The notes beneath the pieces were generated by a model. The model was not told the origin of the DNA. It made no database searches and saw only the letters and a list, made by a program, of their open reading frames with translations. Positions 10,056 to 20,153 of a stretch of 64,000 nucleotides of DNA are shown here, in pieces (position 1 is the first letter of the stretch; the number at the start of each line of letters is the position of its first letter). A program made the translations under genes and the position numbers. The stretch is from Thinopyrum elongatum. Lineage: Eukaryota; Streptophyta; Magnoliopsida; Poales; Poaceae. The DNA is taken from contig CM022302.1 of the NCBI GenBank assembly GCA_011799875.1, positions 321,698,144 to 321,762,143 of the forward strand, written 5' to 3'.

Positions 10056-11150
10056 AATTGAAGTACATTTCCCGGGAAGATGGACTGAAGTTGTTGGCAG
10101 AGATACATAGAGGCGTATGTGGCTCTCACATAGTGTCAAGAGCCCTTGTCGGCAAAGCTTTCCGACAAGGATTTTATTGGCCCAATGCCCCCAGGATGCA
10201 ACTCATCTAGTAGCAAGATGTGAAGCATGTCAATTCCATTCAAAGTGCATACATCAGCCAGCACAAGCTCTCCAAACAATCCCTCTCTCCTGGCCCTTCT
10301 CGGTCTGGGGGCTTGACATCTTGGGCCCCTTCCCTCGTGTTATCAGAGGCTTTGAGTTCTTGTACGTCACCATCAACAAGTTCACCAAGTTGCCAGAGGT
10401 AGAGCCAGTGATAAAGGTGACTGCACAATCAGCCATCAAGTTCTTTAAGGGACTAGTTTGCCGTTTTGGACTTCCAAATAGAGTCATTATCAACAATGGC
10501 ACACAGTTCACGAGCCGCACCTTCATGCAATATATCCAAGGCCTTGAAAGAAAGGTTTTCTTTGCCTCTATTTCTCATCCTAGAAGAAATGGGCAAGCAG
10601 AACGGATAAATGCTGAAGTGTTGCGTGGCCTCAAGACTATAACCTTTGACAGGCTGCACAAGTGCGGAAGGCACTGGATTCATGAGCTGCCGGTGGTTCT
10701 TTGGTCACTCAAAATGAAACCAAATCGAGCTACTGGCTAGACACCCTTCTCCCTAGTCAATGGTGCAGAAGCAGTAATCCCCACGGAACTCACATATGGG
10801 TCGCCTCGAGTGCTTGCCTATGATGAGGCAGAGCAAGAGCAATTATGGCAAGATGATGTTGTGTTCCTCGAGGAAGATCGTCTTCGGGCGGCTGTGTGAG
10901 CTGCATGCTACCAGCAAGCCTTGCACCACTATCCTAGCCGCAAGGTTCATGCCCGAAGTTTTGAGGAAGGAGACCTTGTTCTTTGGCGTGTTCAATCCGC
11001 CAAGGGATCAAACAAGTTGACGCCAAAGTGGGAAGGCCTTATCGGGTAGTACGAGTCACTAGACCTAGCGCAGTCCATCTGGAGACCAAAGATGACTTTC
11101 GTATGCTGAACTCGTGGAATATCAAGCATCTTCGCAAGTTCTACCCATGA
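10056..11150 (+). pseudogene. Gypsy I integrase
   Basis: A frameshift between 10055 and 10117 precedes the integrase. The zinc-binding region includes CGSHIVSRALVGKAF and ARCEACQFHSKC. The core has GLDILGPF (first catalytic Asp), then RVIINNGTQF, where the usual TDNG aspartate is replaced by Asn, and NGQAERINAEV (Glu kept). A TAG follows at 10738, then the C-terminal region NIKHLRKFYP ending at TGA 11148-11150. Loss of the second catalytic Asp would inactivate strand transfer. Confidence 0.78.
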
Positions 11151-12058
11151 GGTGCAGTTGCGGGGCCCTGCCCTGGCAACCCCTTTTGTACAAGCTTTGT
11201 CTCAAAGACTCATAACCCTTTGTACAAAGCTAGGCATAGATCCTGTGCATATGTGAATAAAGCTAAGTGTTCCACAACCTTTTATGCATCTTCACTTATG
11301 TATTATTAATACATGTTACGTTGTGGTTACATATTTGCATAGATGAAATGGCTAACATACCGCCAAGGTTATAGTACTTCCCCTTTTCTCTTCTTTCTTT
11401 TTCACAAAGATATAATTGCCCGCGTACATGTTTCCCAGGGGAGATGATGGGGTACCACCTCGGACGGCGTTCGCATTCATTTTATACGACAAGAAGTACA
11501 ACAAAGAAAGATAAGTTGAAAGCCAACTAGATTTTTTCTTTGCTTCATTTTGGAAATTTCCCTTGCTCTAGTTTATACATGTAAAGGAAAAAAACTGCAC
11601 GCGGGGAAATCTTGTCGTGTTTATTCGCGCTCTTATCTTGCCCCGAGACAGCTCAACAAGATCTCTGCAGGTGCGTTGAGACCGGTAAGTTACCTTACCG
11701 GTGACCTTGCTTCCAGAAGGCTGCTAAGGACCAGTCCTTCGAAGTGCTCGTGGCAAGTATGCGTTCCGGCAAGTTTTTCCAAACCGCATAGGGTGTCGGA
11801 TACAAATCATACAAGGATAAGCACGGATAAGGGAAATAATACAGATTTATTTGAGCACGACGAATGTTACATATTGGCGAAAATGAAAAGTGCTTGATAA
11901 TGCTCTCTTTAACCCTTTTTCTCCAGGGTTTACATCGAGTGCGAGGGGGGCAAAAGGGGCACCTAGGCGAAGCGCTCCCGGCACACCAATCTGCCGGTGT
12001 CCACCTACAGATGATGGTTGTGCCGGTGCTCAGCTAGACATGATGGCACTACCGGTGT
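11151..12058. other. Noncoding spacer between pol and antisense ORF of gypsy I
   Basis: No convincing coding sequence. The first half is AT-rich with poly-pyrimidine runs (about 11381-11400). Near 11690 a short inverted repeat is present (ACCGGTAAG...CTTACCGGT). The last 150 bases are the 3' flank of the antisense ORF. Confidence 0.6.
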
Positions 12059-12700
12059 TCAGCTGGTGTCGAAGCCATCATCCTCGACCTTGACACGAGG
12101 AGAGCCGCCATCGTCGTATCCACCATCGTCCTCCTCGTCGCTATCGTTCAAGGAGGAGCTTTCATTGTTGCCCGACCTCTCCGCGCAGCACTCCATGCGA
12201 GCGCCTGAAGCCCCGAAGAACATCATAGAGAGCGTATCGGACTCCACCAACTTGAAGTGGAGGAGGTGCCCCTCTGCCAGGTAGCGGGCATGAGCGAAGG
12301 ACTTCCACCCGCGCGTGAGGTACATGATGCCGTTTGGGGGAACTCAACGTTCACGCAGACGGCACCATTGCGGGAGCCGTCCCCACGCAGCCACATGCCA
12401 AGTGGTTGGTCGACCTCCATTAAACTACAGAAGGGACGAGGGAGCCGCAGCCGACTTCGTGGTGGGTCGCGCAGCTCTAGAACAAACTCGAGCGTCGTCT
12501 CCTCCGTATGGCCTTCTGCCGGGGGCGGAGCGGCTGGAGGAGGAACGACGAGCGCCCCGCCGGCCATTACCTCGACCCACGGCCCCACCTTGCGCAATAG
12601 AGCCGGCCTTCGTAGCTGCGACCGAGGCAAGGGTATGATGCCGAGGAGAACCTCTCACTGCAACAGCGGATGCATGAGCCCGGCCTCTCCCTCTCGCCAT
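12059..12700 (-). pseudogene. Antisense B3-like ORF of gypsy I
   Basis: The ATG at 12700 opens MARGRGRAHAS, a basic Gly/Arg- and Ala-rich N-terminus. After a frame change comes LEFVLELRDPPRSRLRLPRP and VDQPLGMWLRG. After a second change comes MYLTRGWKSFAHARYLAEGH, LLHFKLVESDTLSMMFFGAS and GARMECC, followed by a Ser/Asp/Glu-rich tail to the stop at 12059. The order (a DPPRSRLRLPRPF start, a GW-K-FA-H segment, G-H-LL-FKL) resembles a plant B3 DNA-binding domain. It lies antisense between pol and the 3' LTR. At least two frameshifts make it a pseudogene. The role is unknown: it could bind element or host DNA. A profile search is needed. Confidence 0.65.
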
Positions 12701-12770
12701 GGTAGTGGCAGGTGCATGATGAATGTATAAGGAAGAGGAGGATGAGAATCGTCTCTTGTGACCGCCTTTC

Positions 12771-12777
12771 TTTTATA
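12771..12777 (-). promoter_or_regulatory. TATA box of the antisense B3-like ORF
   Basis: The minus strand reads CCCTATAAAAG about 70 bases upstream of the ATG at 12700. The same spacing occurs in the other copy (483-490 to 558). Upstream (12790-13130) are CCAAT-like boxes on the plus text (caccaatcc at about 12832 and 12951), which read as GGATTGG on the coding strand. Confidence 0.55.
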
Positions 12778-13179
12778 GGGAGAGGCGCAGGGGCTGGCTC
12801 TCCACTGTCCCATGGCAACCGCCCCGCTCCACCAATCCCACGACCTGCGTTTCTGGCGAGCACATTACTCCATCGACCGCCCAGTTTCACCAATCCGGTG
12901 TCTTGGCACCCCAGATCGAAACATTATCACCACGACCGCCCTTCTGCACCAATCCCACGTCTCGTGCCCAATCCGCGTCGTGGGGGGACGCAGTAAAAGG
13001 AGGGAGTGATGACAAATATGGCAGTTACCTTAAGCCATGGGTGATCGTGGGCCCGTCTAGGATGAACCTGGTGGTGACCCACGTACGCACGCGCCCCTGG
13101 TTTCCTACACAAGCGATGAGCGCCTCCTAGATGACAAGGATACCAGAGGAAGGCTGGAGGGCTAGCCCGAGTTTAGATT

Positions 13180-14151
13180 AATGAAGAAGCAAAGAAGATT
13201 TCAAGACACGGATGTCATTCCGACAGGGTCAACATTGCTTGTCTCTGCATTGTTCGGGCCTAGCCCAATGATGCTCGGCAGCACGTGTGACCTAGGCCCA
13301 GGGGTTCCTGACGATGTATTAAACATGGGTGTTTCATACCCTGACTTATGCACAGACGAGTAGCAGCTCCCCGCCAAACGAAAGTCTCAAAATATATTTC
13401 CAAGTCAAAGAAAGAACTTTTTGGGAGATCAAGGAGCGCATTAAGAAGACCAAGATTCAAGATGAAGCCTTAAGATCATCTACAAAAGCCGCTCTTGCCG
13501 GCAAGGGACGAGCCGGCAAGGCGTAGGCCAGGCAAGCTCCGTAGTCGGCAAACCCCCGCCAACCGCCAGCACTCCACCTCAATAGCCAGCTGATCGCTGT
13601 TCAGTGAGATGTCAAGCCTGCAGGTAGTTAGGTGGAGTTCGCCAGCACATGTCAGCATGCTAGAAGGAAAGTTACCTTTATCGACACCCGTCCAAATGGC
13701 GTGTCAAGATAATAGGAGTTAGTTGGGTAAGCGGTGCAGCATCCTTGCCGGGGCTTCTCCTCCTCGTGACACCTAGCGATGCATTAAATGCTTCTTGTCC
13801 TAACTAGCAGAGTTAGGTATGATAGCACTGTTTACTATCTAATCATTATGTAATTATCCTTTTGCCACAATGGTAACCCCTTGAGCTATAAAAGGAGGGC
13901 CAAGGAAGCCTTTAAAAGGGTTCGAACCCATTCAAACTCCAGGCACACTTGCTCATGTAGCTGCCTTCCCCTTGCGCCTTGCTGGGGGAAAGCGCTCCTT
14001 GTACTTGTGCTTCCACATTCTCAATACATCCAAGCAGGAGTAGGGTATTACACCTCAAAGGTGGCCTGAACCTGGGTAAATGATTGTGGCGCTCTCTGTT
14101 CATCCTGCTCTTTGCGTCTTGTGCATTCCTCTCGCCGAACCACAAAGGGGC
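13180..14151 (+). repeat. Gypsy I 3' LTR (approximate ends)
   Basis: A purine-rich tract, GAAGAAGCAAAGAAG (13182-13196), fits a polypurine tract and sets the left end. TATAAAAGG at about 13888 fits the U3 promoter. A T/C-rich R-U5 with AGCAGGAGTAGGGTATTACA near 14033 and GGTGGCCTGAACC near 14062 is shared with the LTRs of H and D. Exact TG/CA ends could not be fixed. The last 18 bases match 11-28. Confidence 0.6.
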
Positions 14152-15591
14152 TAGATCACCCCATAGATACTCTATCCACACTAACAATCATCCTATCATC
14201 TCCCTAAAATTATGGAACAACGAAGACCCGAGTACCAATCGTAGATAGCACATGATCTCAACAGATTCAACATTGATCTTCGCACGCAACGCACACTGGC
14301 CGGCCGTGACGCATGCAGCGCACGCATGCGTGCAGTTTCAGGTTGTTGCTCGGCTCTCGCAAGAAACAGAGACGCAAGCCTATGTGGAAGCCATTACGCA
14401 CGTGGATTTACCATCCACATAGAAATACATTGCAAGCAAGTCGCTGTCATTGAGCTTGCTGGAAGTGGAGATTGGGATCTAGAAGAGAGGATTGTTGTCT
14501 ACTGGGTGGGCTAGGAAGATGCTTCTCAGGAAGTGATTATGGTTCATGGGGATGGCAAGTAATCCCTCCTTCATCCCTCCAAAGCCACCATCAGCTACAA
14601 TCTGTGTGTCTTTGCTAAGCCGGCCTGAGAATTTGATTCTTATTTGCATGTGCTTTTGTTAGGGTAGTGCTTCTCTTGAATAAACTGACTTTCTCATGAT
14701 GTATGGCTCCCTGGCAGGCGACTTCACCTTTTCCTAGAGCATGAGCTCATGGATATATGGGAGAGTGTGCAAGCTTAGGATATGGTTGATGCTTGCCTAC
14801 GTACATGTATACACGGATGATCTAAGTAATATTTTTTCCTTCCAGCTTTTTGCATGTAAAAAATAGGAGAGTATCATTCCATATAAGTACTATTATATTG
14901 GCCTAATAAGACAACAAATTAATAAACTATATTTAAAACATCATTAAATCCAACAATTTCATTACTAATAGAAAAATTGAAAAGCTAAGCAATATGTGTC
15001 TACAGCTAGGAGTAGACCATATACAGTAAATATATATGTTTCTGTTAGAAAGTATTTATGAATACTCATTTAATGTCGAGAAAAATATCTAGAAATCCCA
15101 TAGTCACTAAAAAACATGGGTAGAAATCCAATCCATCCATTCATAAAATGTTAATAAGAAATTATTAGTTTTGCCAGAAAGAAATTATTATATTAGATAA
15201 CAAACAACAAAACATAAACAAATATTCTAAGACTATCATAACCTGCTTCAATTAATTAGTTTTTTTTGAAAAATTTCATTTTTTGAGGAATATTGTGCTT
15301 TATTGATCAAGGATAATAAAAAAAGAGTGCCTCCGGGATACAATCAGGGGTTTCATGAAAAATAGAGGACTCGAAAGATCAGTTAGTTGGCTAACCTAAT
15401 TATGCTTTATACAATGCTATAGAAAAGAAATCTATTACTTAACTCAGCTAAGCAGTTGGTATGCCTAGAAAAGTTACGCCCTTCGCCATACCCTAATCTT
15501 CCAAGATATCCATGCACTTACGTCATTCCAGAAACCTTATTTATGTGTTGTTGTTTCTCCATCACACCGGATGTTCATGGATTTTGCTAAA
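14152..15591. other. Low-copy-looking island without recognisable genes
   Basis: I see no transposon protein, LTR edge or long ORF here. The first third is mixed in composition (GCATGCAGCGCACGCATGCG near 14308 is a local palindrome-like stretch). From 14820 on it is strongly AT-rich. A segment at 15260-15360 (tttattgatcaagg..., tccgggatacaatcagggg) has the look of a dispersed grass repeat but I cannot name it. This is the best place in the window for single-copy host DNA or an unannotated repeat. Confidence 0.45.
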
Positions 15592-15593
15592 TA

Positions 15594-15750
15594 CTCGCTC
15601 CATTCCTAAATATAAGTCTTTTGATAGTTGACTATGGACTATATACGGATGTATGTAGACGTAGTTTAGAGTGCAGATTCACTCATTTTGCTTCGTATGT
15701 AGTCTCCTATTAAAATCTCTAAAAAGACTTATATTTAGTAACAGAGGGAA
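15594..15750 (+). mobile_element. Stowaway-like MITE
   Basis: This 157-bp element starts CTCGCTCCATTCCTAAATAT and ends in its imperfect reverse complement (ATATTTAGTAACAGAGGGAA), flanked by TA at 15592-15593 and 15751-15752. The CTCCCTCCGTTCCTAAATATAAGTCTTT-like terminus and TA target duplication are hallmarks of grass Stowaway (Tc1/mariner) MITEs. It has no coding capacity. Confidence 0.85.
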
Positions 15751-15752
15751 TA

Positions 15753-17756
15753 GTAAATTTCGCAAGAACTGCGAGTGTGTTTTGCACATACAATTCTAAC
15801 TACACTTGAATACAATATTTTTTTCTCCCATTGCAACACACGGCCATTGTGCTAGTAAAGCATTTCAATGTGTTCACATCATTAGAGTTGCTTTAACCCA
15901 AGTCTTGGAGAAAAGTTCCCCTAGATGTGATATCCCCCCAAAGAGGGAAGAACTAACCTTGGGTTTTGTCGATGATGACTTCATGTAGATGTTGAATATG
16001 TGGATGCTCAATGTTGATTAGGATCATCAAGTGTTGGGAGCCATCCTTTGGATTTGGGCACATTCAATACCTACATGGGTTAGTCCCACAAGGAACATAC
16101 AAGGACATCCATAGACATAGAGTGGAATACACTTATGATGATGTCCATGAATGCATTGAATATCTTGTCCCTTGTTTTACCAACATGTGGTTTTGTGAAT
16201 CCATGAACTAGTGCAAAATGTTGAAGTTGTTTGCACAAGTCCTTGCCAAAAAGAATATGAGTGAAGTTTGTTGGCGGAGTCACCCTCAAGAACACTCTAG
16301 TTCTTCTTCTTTGGGACCCACATCAACTTGATAAGAATCCTTGGAGTTGTAGTTGAACTTGATGAAGTAGAGCTTGATGAAGTCCTGGGAACCCACTTGA
16401 CCATGGCTTTGATGTGCTTTTTCAAATTAGTCAATCTCTTCTTGAAGCTTGTCCTGCCTTTTAGCTTGTGGTCTTGTGGTGGATGATCATCTTGAGCTTG
16501 TGTTCACTCGAAAGAAGTGGGGTCATACTTATCTTGTTGAGGAACAAACTTTGTCTTGGGATATTGATCTTCTTCCCATTCAACTCCATTAGCATTGAAC
16601 TTTCGTGCAAAATCAATACCTTCATTCATCTGGTGTCTTCCTTGCTTGCGTACAATTTCCTCAAATTGCTTACTCCCGGCAAGACTCCTATAAACACCTT
16701 TCTCTATAATTCCCTTCAATAAACAATTTCCTAGCTCAAGTGTAACTTGGCTACGAAAATCATTAGTTGAATCAAGAGAACTACTAGAAGCAACCATATT
16801 GGATTTAGCATTGTTATTGTTACTACTAGATGAAGAACGTTTCTTACTCTTGTTACTAGCTTGAGTAGTTTTAACTTGTGGCATAAAAGTAGACAGGAGG
16901 AGACGTTTGGCAATGTAAGAAGAACTCTTATTTCGAAGATCATCATCGAGTGCTTTAAGAAGGTCATGCTCTTGCTCTAAATTTAGCTTCTCGAAGCGTA
17001 GCTTCTCATGAGTTCTTGGAAGCTCTCTAAGATCTTCTTGAGTTGTTTCATGAGCTAACTTAAGAGTGTTTAGTTCTTTAGTTAGATGCCAATCTCCTTC
17101 TTAACAATGTCATTCATTTCATCTTGAATATCATGACTACTAGCAAGTTCATTATGGCTCACATCACTAGTTTTATCAACAAGCAAATCATCATCACCTA
17201 GTAAGTCATCCTCATCTCTATTGAAACCAAGATACTCAGGATGTGATACCTTGGGGCCTTTAGCCATGAAGCATATTCCAATTCCTTCATTTGGTGAATC
17301 AAATATGTCATGGGAGTTGGATGATACTAGAGCAAGTCCGGCAACACCTTCATCTTGACTATAGTCGGAGTCGGAGTGATAGCTTCTCTCAGAGTGGTTG
17401 TCGGAGTCAGAGCCGGAAACCCATTCACCAACATGAGCTTGATGTCTTCTTCTAGAGTATCTCTTGGTTGACTTGTATTTTACTTCTGATTCCTTGTTTC
17501 TTCGACAAGGTCTTCGTTCATAATGATCATCTCGACTCCTATCTCTATGAGGTGATCCATCTCTTCTACTTTTCCTTCTAGGTGAGTCTTTTAATTTCTT
17601 GTGAGGTGTCGTACACTCATTGGACTAGTGTCCGGGTCTTCCACAATTGTAGCAATTATGGTCACGACTTGATGATCTTTGCTCATAATGTCGTGAGTTG
17701 GAGCTTCTCTCTTTGTTTCTATTCTTGTAGAATTTGTTGAAGTTCTTCACCATTAG
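15753..17756 (-). pseudogene. Copia A gag, C-terminal half (continues from 52623)
   Basis: Read on the minus strand from 17756 down, this continues the gag that starts at 53346, after removal of gypsy B. Near 17660-17610 is a CCHC-type zinc knuckle (CYNCGRPGH, then a stop, then SNECTTPHK). A MAKGPKVSHPEYLGFN segment follows at 17267 and RSLAGSKQFEEIVRKQ then DQYPKTKFVP at 16680-16530. The last motif recurs in copia G (EQYPKTTWVA). Below about 16330 the frame is lost and the homology is unclear. Protease, integrase and RT of A are absent, so its 3' part is deleted or lies elsewhere. Confidence 0.7.
17752..17756. repeat. Target-site duplication of gypsy B (left copy, ATTAG)
   Basis: ATTAG directly precedes the TG end of the left LTR of B. 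The same five bases follow the right LTR at 52618-52622. This proves a single insertion event spanning 17757-52617 into the copia A gag. Confidence 0.9.
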
Positions 17757-18236
17757 TGTCGTGGTTTTCTCACGACGGGTGTCCTCGTGAAAGGACTAAG
17801 TTTGGAGGCCATCACAACTAGGAGGTCGCTTGAGAGGGGTTGATCGGGAAACAAAGGACACGCGTTTACCCAAGTTCGCCCCCACATGGTAGAGGTAAAG
17901 ACCTACTTCCTACTTCATTGATATTGATGGAAATCTCGATTATGAGGATGCGGATTCCCTAACCTATCTCTCGATGATCGTAAGTTAGCTTTTTCCCACA
18001 GGGGCTCCACTTTATATAATAGTTTGAGTCCCTTGGTTTAGTCTGGGGCGTAATATGACCCGTATCCTATTCTACTTATCTCCCAAGTAAGGAGTCCCCA
18101 TCTTTGGGCCTTCGTCAAGCCGGCCCTTACTTAATCCGCTGGGCCTTCCACCGCAGGGTGATCCGTCAGGTTGAAGTAACCGATGAGCCGGGTCATTCCT
18201 CATGTCGGGTCATAGTGCAGGCAAATATCCCCAACA
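17757..18236 (-). repeat. Gypsy B 3' LTR
   Basis: On the plus text it runs TGTCGTGG...CCCCAACA, so on the element strand it starts TGTTGGGG. It is 46 bases shorter than the 5' LTR because of several small gaps, two of them flanked by short direct repeats. A TATA-like box (TTATATAAAG on the minus strand) lies at about 18011-18020. A polypurine-type tract, AAAGGGGCTAA, lies just outside (18237-18247). Confidence 0.88.
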
Positions 18237-18679
18237 TTAGCCCCTTTAGCTTGAATTTCTCCATGCTAAATTATATACCTGAAGAACAAATAAGAAACAT
18301 GGGGAAAGAGAATATAAAAAATAAACCCGGGCCTATATGGTCAAGCCAGAAAAACCATTCTTGTGATCCCTGCTTCTTCCTTTCTAGATACTTTGGTCGG
18401 GTTAGTCGATTTAGCCGGCTTATGAAGACTTTCCACACATGGTATCCTTCCATCCTACTTTGTATCATGACATCACTTGTCCATTTTCACGAACTCAATA
18501 AATGACATCATAACGAATCTTTTGTATGGACATGCGTTGTTTTGTGAGGCACGAAAATCGACGAGCCTTTTTATCAAAAAATTAATGCGCCTCCCTTGGT
18601 TTCGCGCCCGCCGTTTTTGTTTCTCATCCCTTATAAAAATGCAACGGACCCCCCGGTCCTATTTTACTCCTTCCTCTCG
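18237..18679 (+). promoter_or_regulatory. Promoter and leader of the gypsy B antisense gene
   Basis: Between the 3' LTR of B and the insertion of C there is TATAAAA at 18632-18638, followed by a pyrimidine-rich leader (ctccttcctctcg). The leader resumes at 30367 (cccttgtcaacttcctcttg) after C. With C removed, the TATA box would lie about 170 bases upstream of an ATG at 30488. C therefore separates promoter from coding sequence. Confidence 0.6.
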
Positions 18680-19590
18680 TGATAGAGGCAAAGGTGTCCC
18701 GTCTTTCGATGAAATGGTGGCTATCGTTTTTGGTGGAGTAGACTTTGACGATCCGACTACGAACGTGGAAGGACGTCGCGCCTTAGCAAACCAACTCCGA
18801 GAGGTTATTGACCACGCCGGAGCACGATCAACCTGACCACAAAGGTCTATCACCTGCAAGTTAATGAAGAACAAGCAAGAAACTGCAATTGCAATCTAGA
18901 TATTGAGAATAAAAGAGGAAAGCTTTATTGATCAAGTGGGGCTCTGTGATGTCTTGGTCTGGTCGTTGAACACAAACGAAGTACGCGAAGGTGCAGCTAT
19001 GGCGAACTTTTAATCTAAACAAAACCCAAAGTCTAAACGGCGTCCTAAGGGCTGTATATATGGAGGAAGAGGGGGAATTTCGTGGCCCTTGGAGGAGGGG
19101 TCCGAAACCAACCCTAACTCTTGTTTCCCCACACGTACGGACTCTAAAAACAGCCTATACTCAAGTATTTCGAAATTACATGGGCCTAGCCCAATAATAA
19201 GGTGACACAACACCTATAATAGCCTCTGGACGAAATTTAGGAAGTGGCATCTTGCATATTTCGTCCAAGCCTTCATGCACTCATTATGGTGGCTTCAAAG
19301 TCCTGAAATCATCACTTGAAACTCCATTCTTGTTCCCCTGGTGCATGCCATCATCTCCATGCGTGAACTTGCTCCAAGGTTCATCTTTCTTGTCCAAGCT
19401 AGGCCCTTCATTTGTAAGCAGTACAAATGTATCCAGTTTAGGCAGCATCATATTCTCATGAACATTAGAATCGTTACCAAGAAACGAAAGTACCTGGTAA
19501 TTCAATTGGCGTGCGCGAGCTCTAGTAATTGGTCCAGTATGTATAGCAGCAGGGGCTGTGGGTGTAACAATGGTATTGATGTCCTCATCA
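18680..19590 (-). repeat. Gypsy C 3' LTR (contains the end of pol)
   Basis: It aligns along its length with 29442-30361; by eye the two are about 95% identical. The pol stop at 19284 lies inside it. TATATA on the minus strand near 19055-19060 is a candidate promoter (29824-29832 in the other LTR). It is flanked on the left by TSD TCTCG. Confidence 0.9.
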
Positions 19591-20153
19591 TCCTCCCCTT
19601 CTTGAAATGAAGTCGTCCTCGACGGAAGCTCATCTTCCTCACCCAAATAAGGCTTCAAATCTGCAATGTTAAAAGTGGGACTAACCCCAAAATCTGCAGG
19701 AAGCTCAAGTTTATATGCATTATCATTTATTTTTTCTAACACCTTAAAAGGACCATCAACACGTGGCATTAGCTTTGATTTGCGCAAATCAGGAAATCTA
19801 TCCTTACGCAAATGTAACCAAACAAGATCTCCAGGTGTAAACACAACACGTTTTCTACCCTTATCTCCAGTAAGTTTATATTTAGCATTCATACGCTCAA
19901 TGTTCTCCTTAGTTAACTCATGCATTTTTAAAATCAATTCATCATGTTGTTTAGCATCAAAATTAACCTCCTCCGAAGATGGAAGAGGCAACAAATCAAT
20001 AGGTGCACGAGGTAGGAAACCATACACAATTTCAATAGGGCACATCTTAGTAGTAGAATGCAGCGAACGATTATAAGCAAATTCAACATGTGGCAAGCAT
20101 TCTTCCCACATTTTCTTGTTATTCTTCAAAATAGCCATAAGCATAGTAGACAA
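19284..20153 (-). pseudogene. Gypsy C integrase C-terminus, extending into the 3' LTR
   Basis: After a frameshift near 20150 the integrase continues with KMWEECLPHVEFAYNRSLHS, the GD/H region (DLVWLHLRKDRFPDLRKSKL) and TFNIADLKPYL. A long tail follows: ITRARARQLNYQVLSFLG and then DDFRTLKPP. From 19590 down to 19284 the tail is encoded by the LTR. In CRM elements the integrase tail overlapping the LTR carries a targeting motif; I see a conserved-looking tail but cannot assign targeting from sequence alone. Confidence 0.8.

Larger units (their letters stand above)
6798..14151 (+). mobile_element. Gypsy I: 5'-truncated plus-strand element with antisense B3-like ORF
   Basis: From 6798 the sequence enters the end of gag and continues through protease, RT, RNase H and integrase to a pol stop at 11148-11150. 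A noncoding stretch, a minus-strand B3-like ORF (12700-12059) and a 3' LTR (about 13180-14151) follow. The 5' LTR, PBS and most of gag are missing, apparently replaced by H. The RNase H looks like the extra RNase H typical of Tat-clade gypsy elements (family knowledge; not searched). The reading frame from 7278 to about 10055 is one frame with several stops, so decay has been mostly by substitution. Confidence 0.8.

Noticed and set aside
14326..14514. Small gene in the low-copy island
   Set aside because: 62 codons, no recognised motif, no promoter or splice context.
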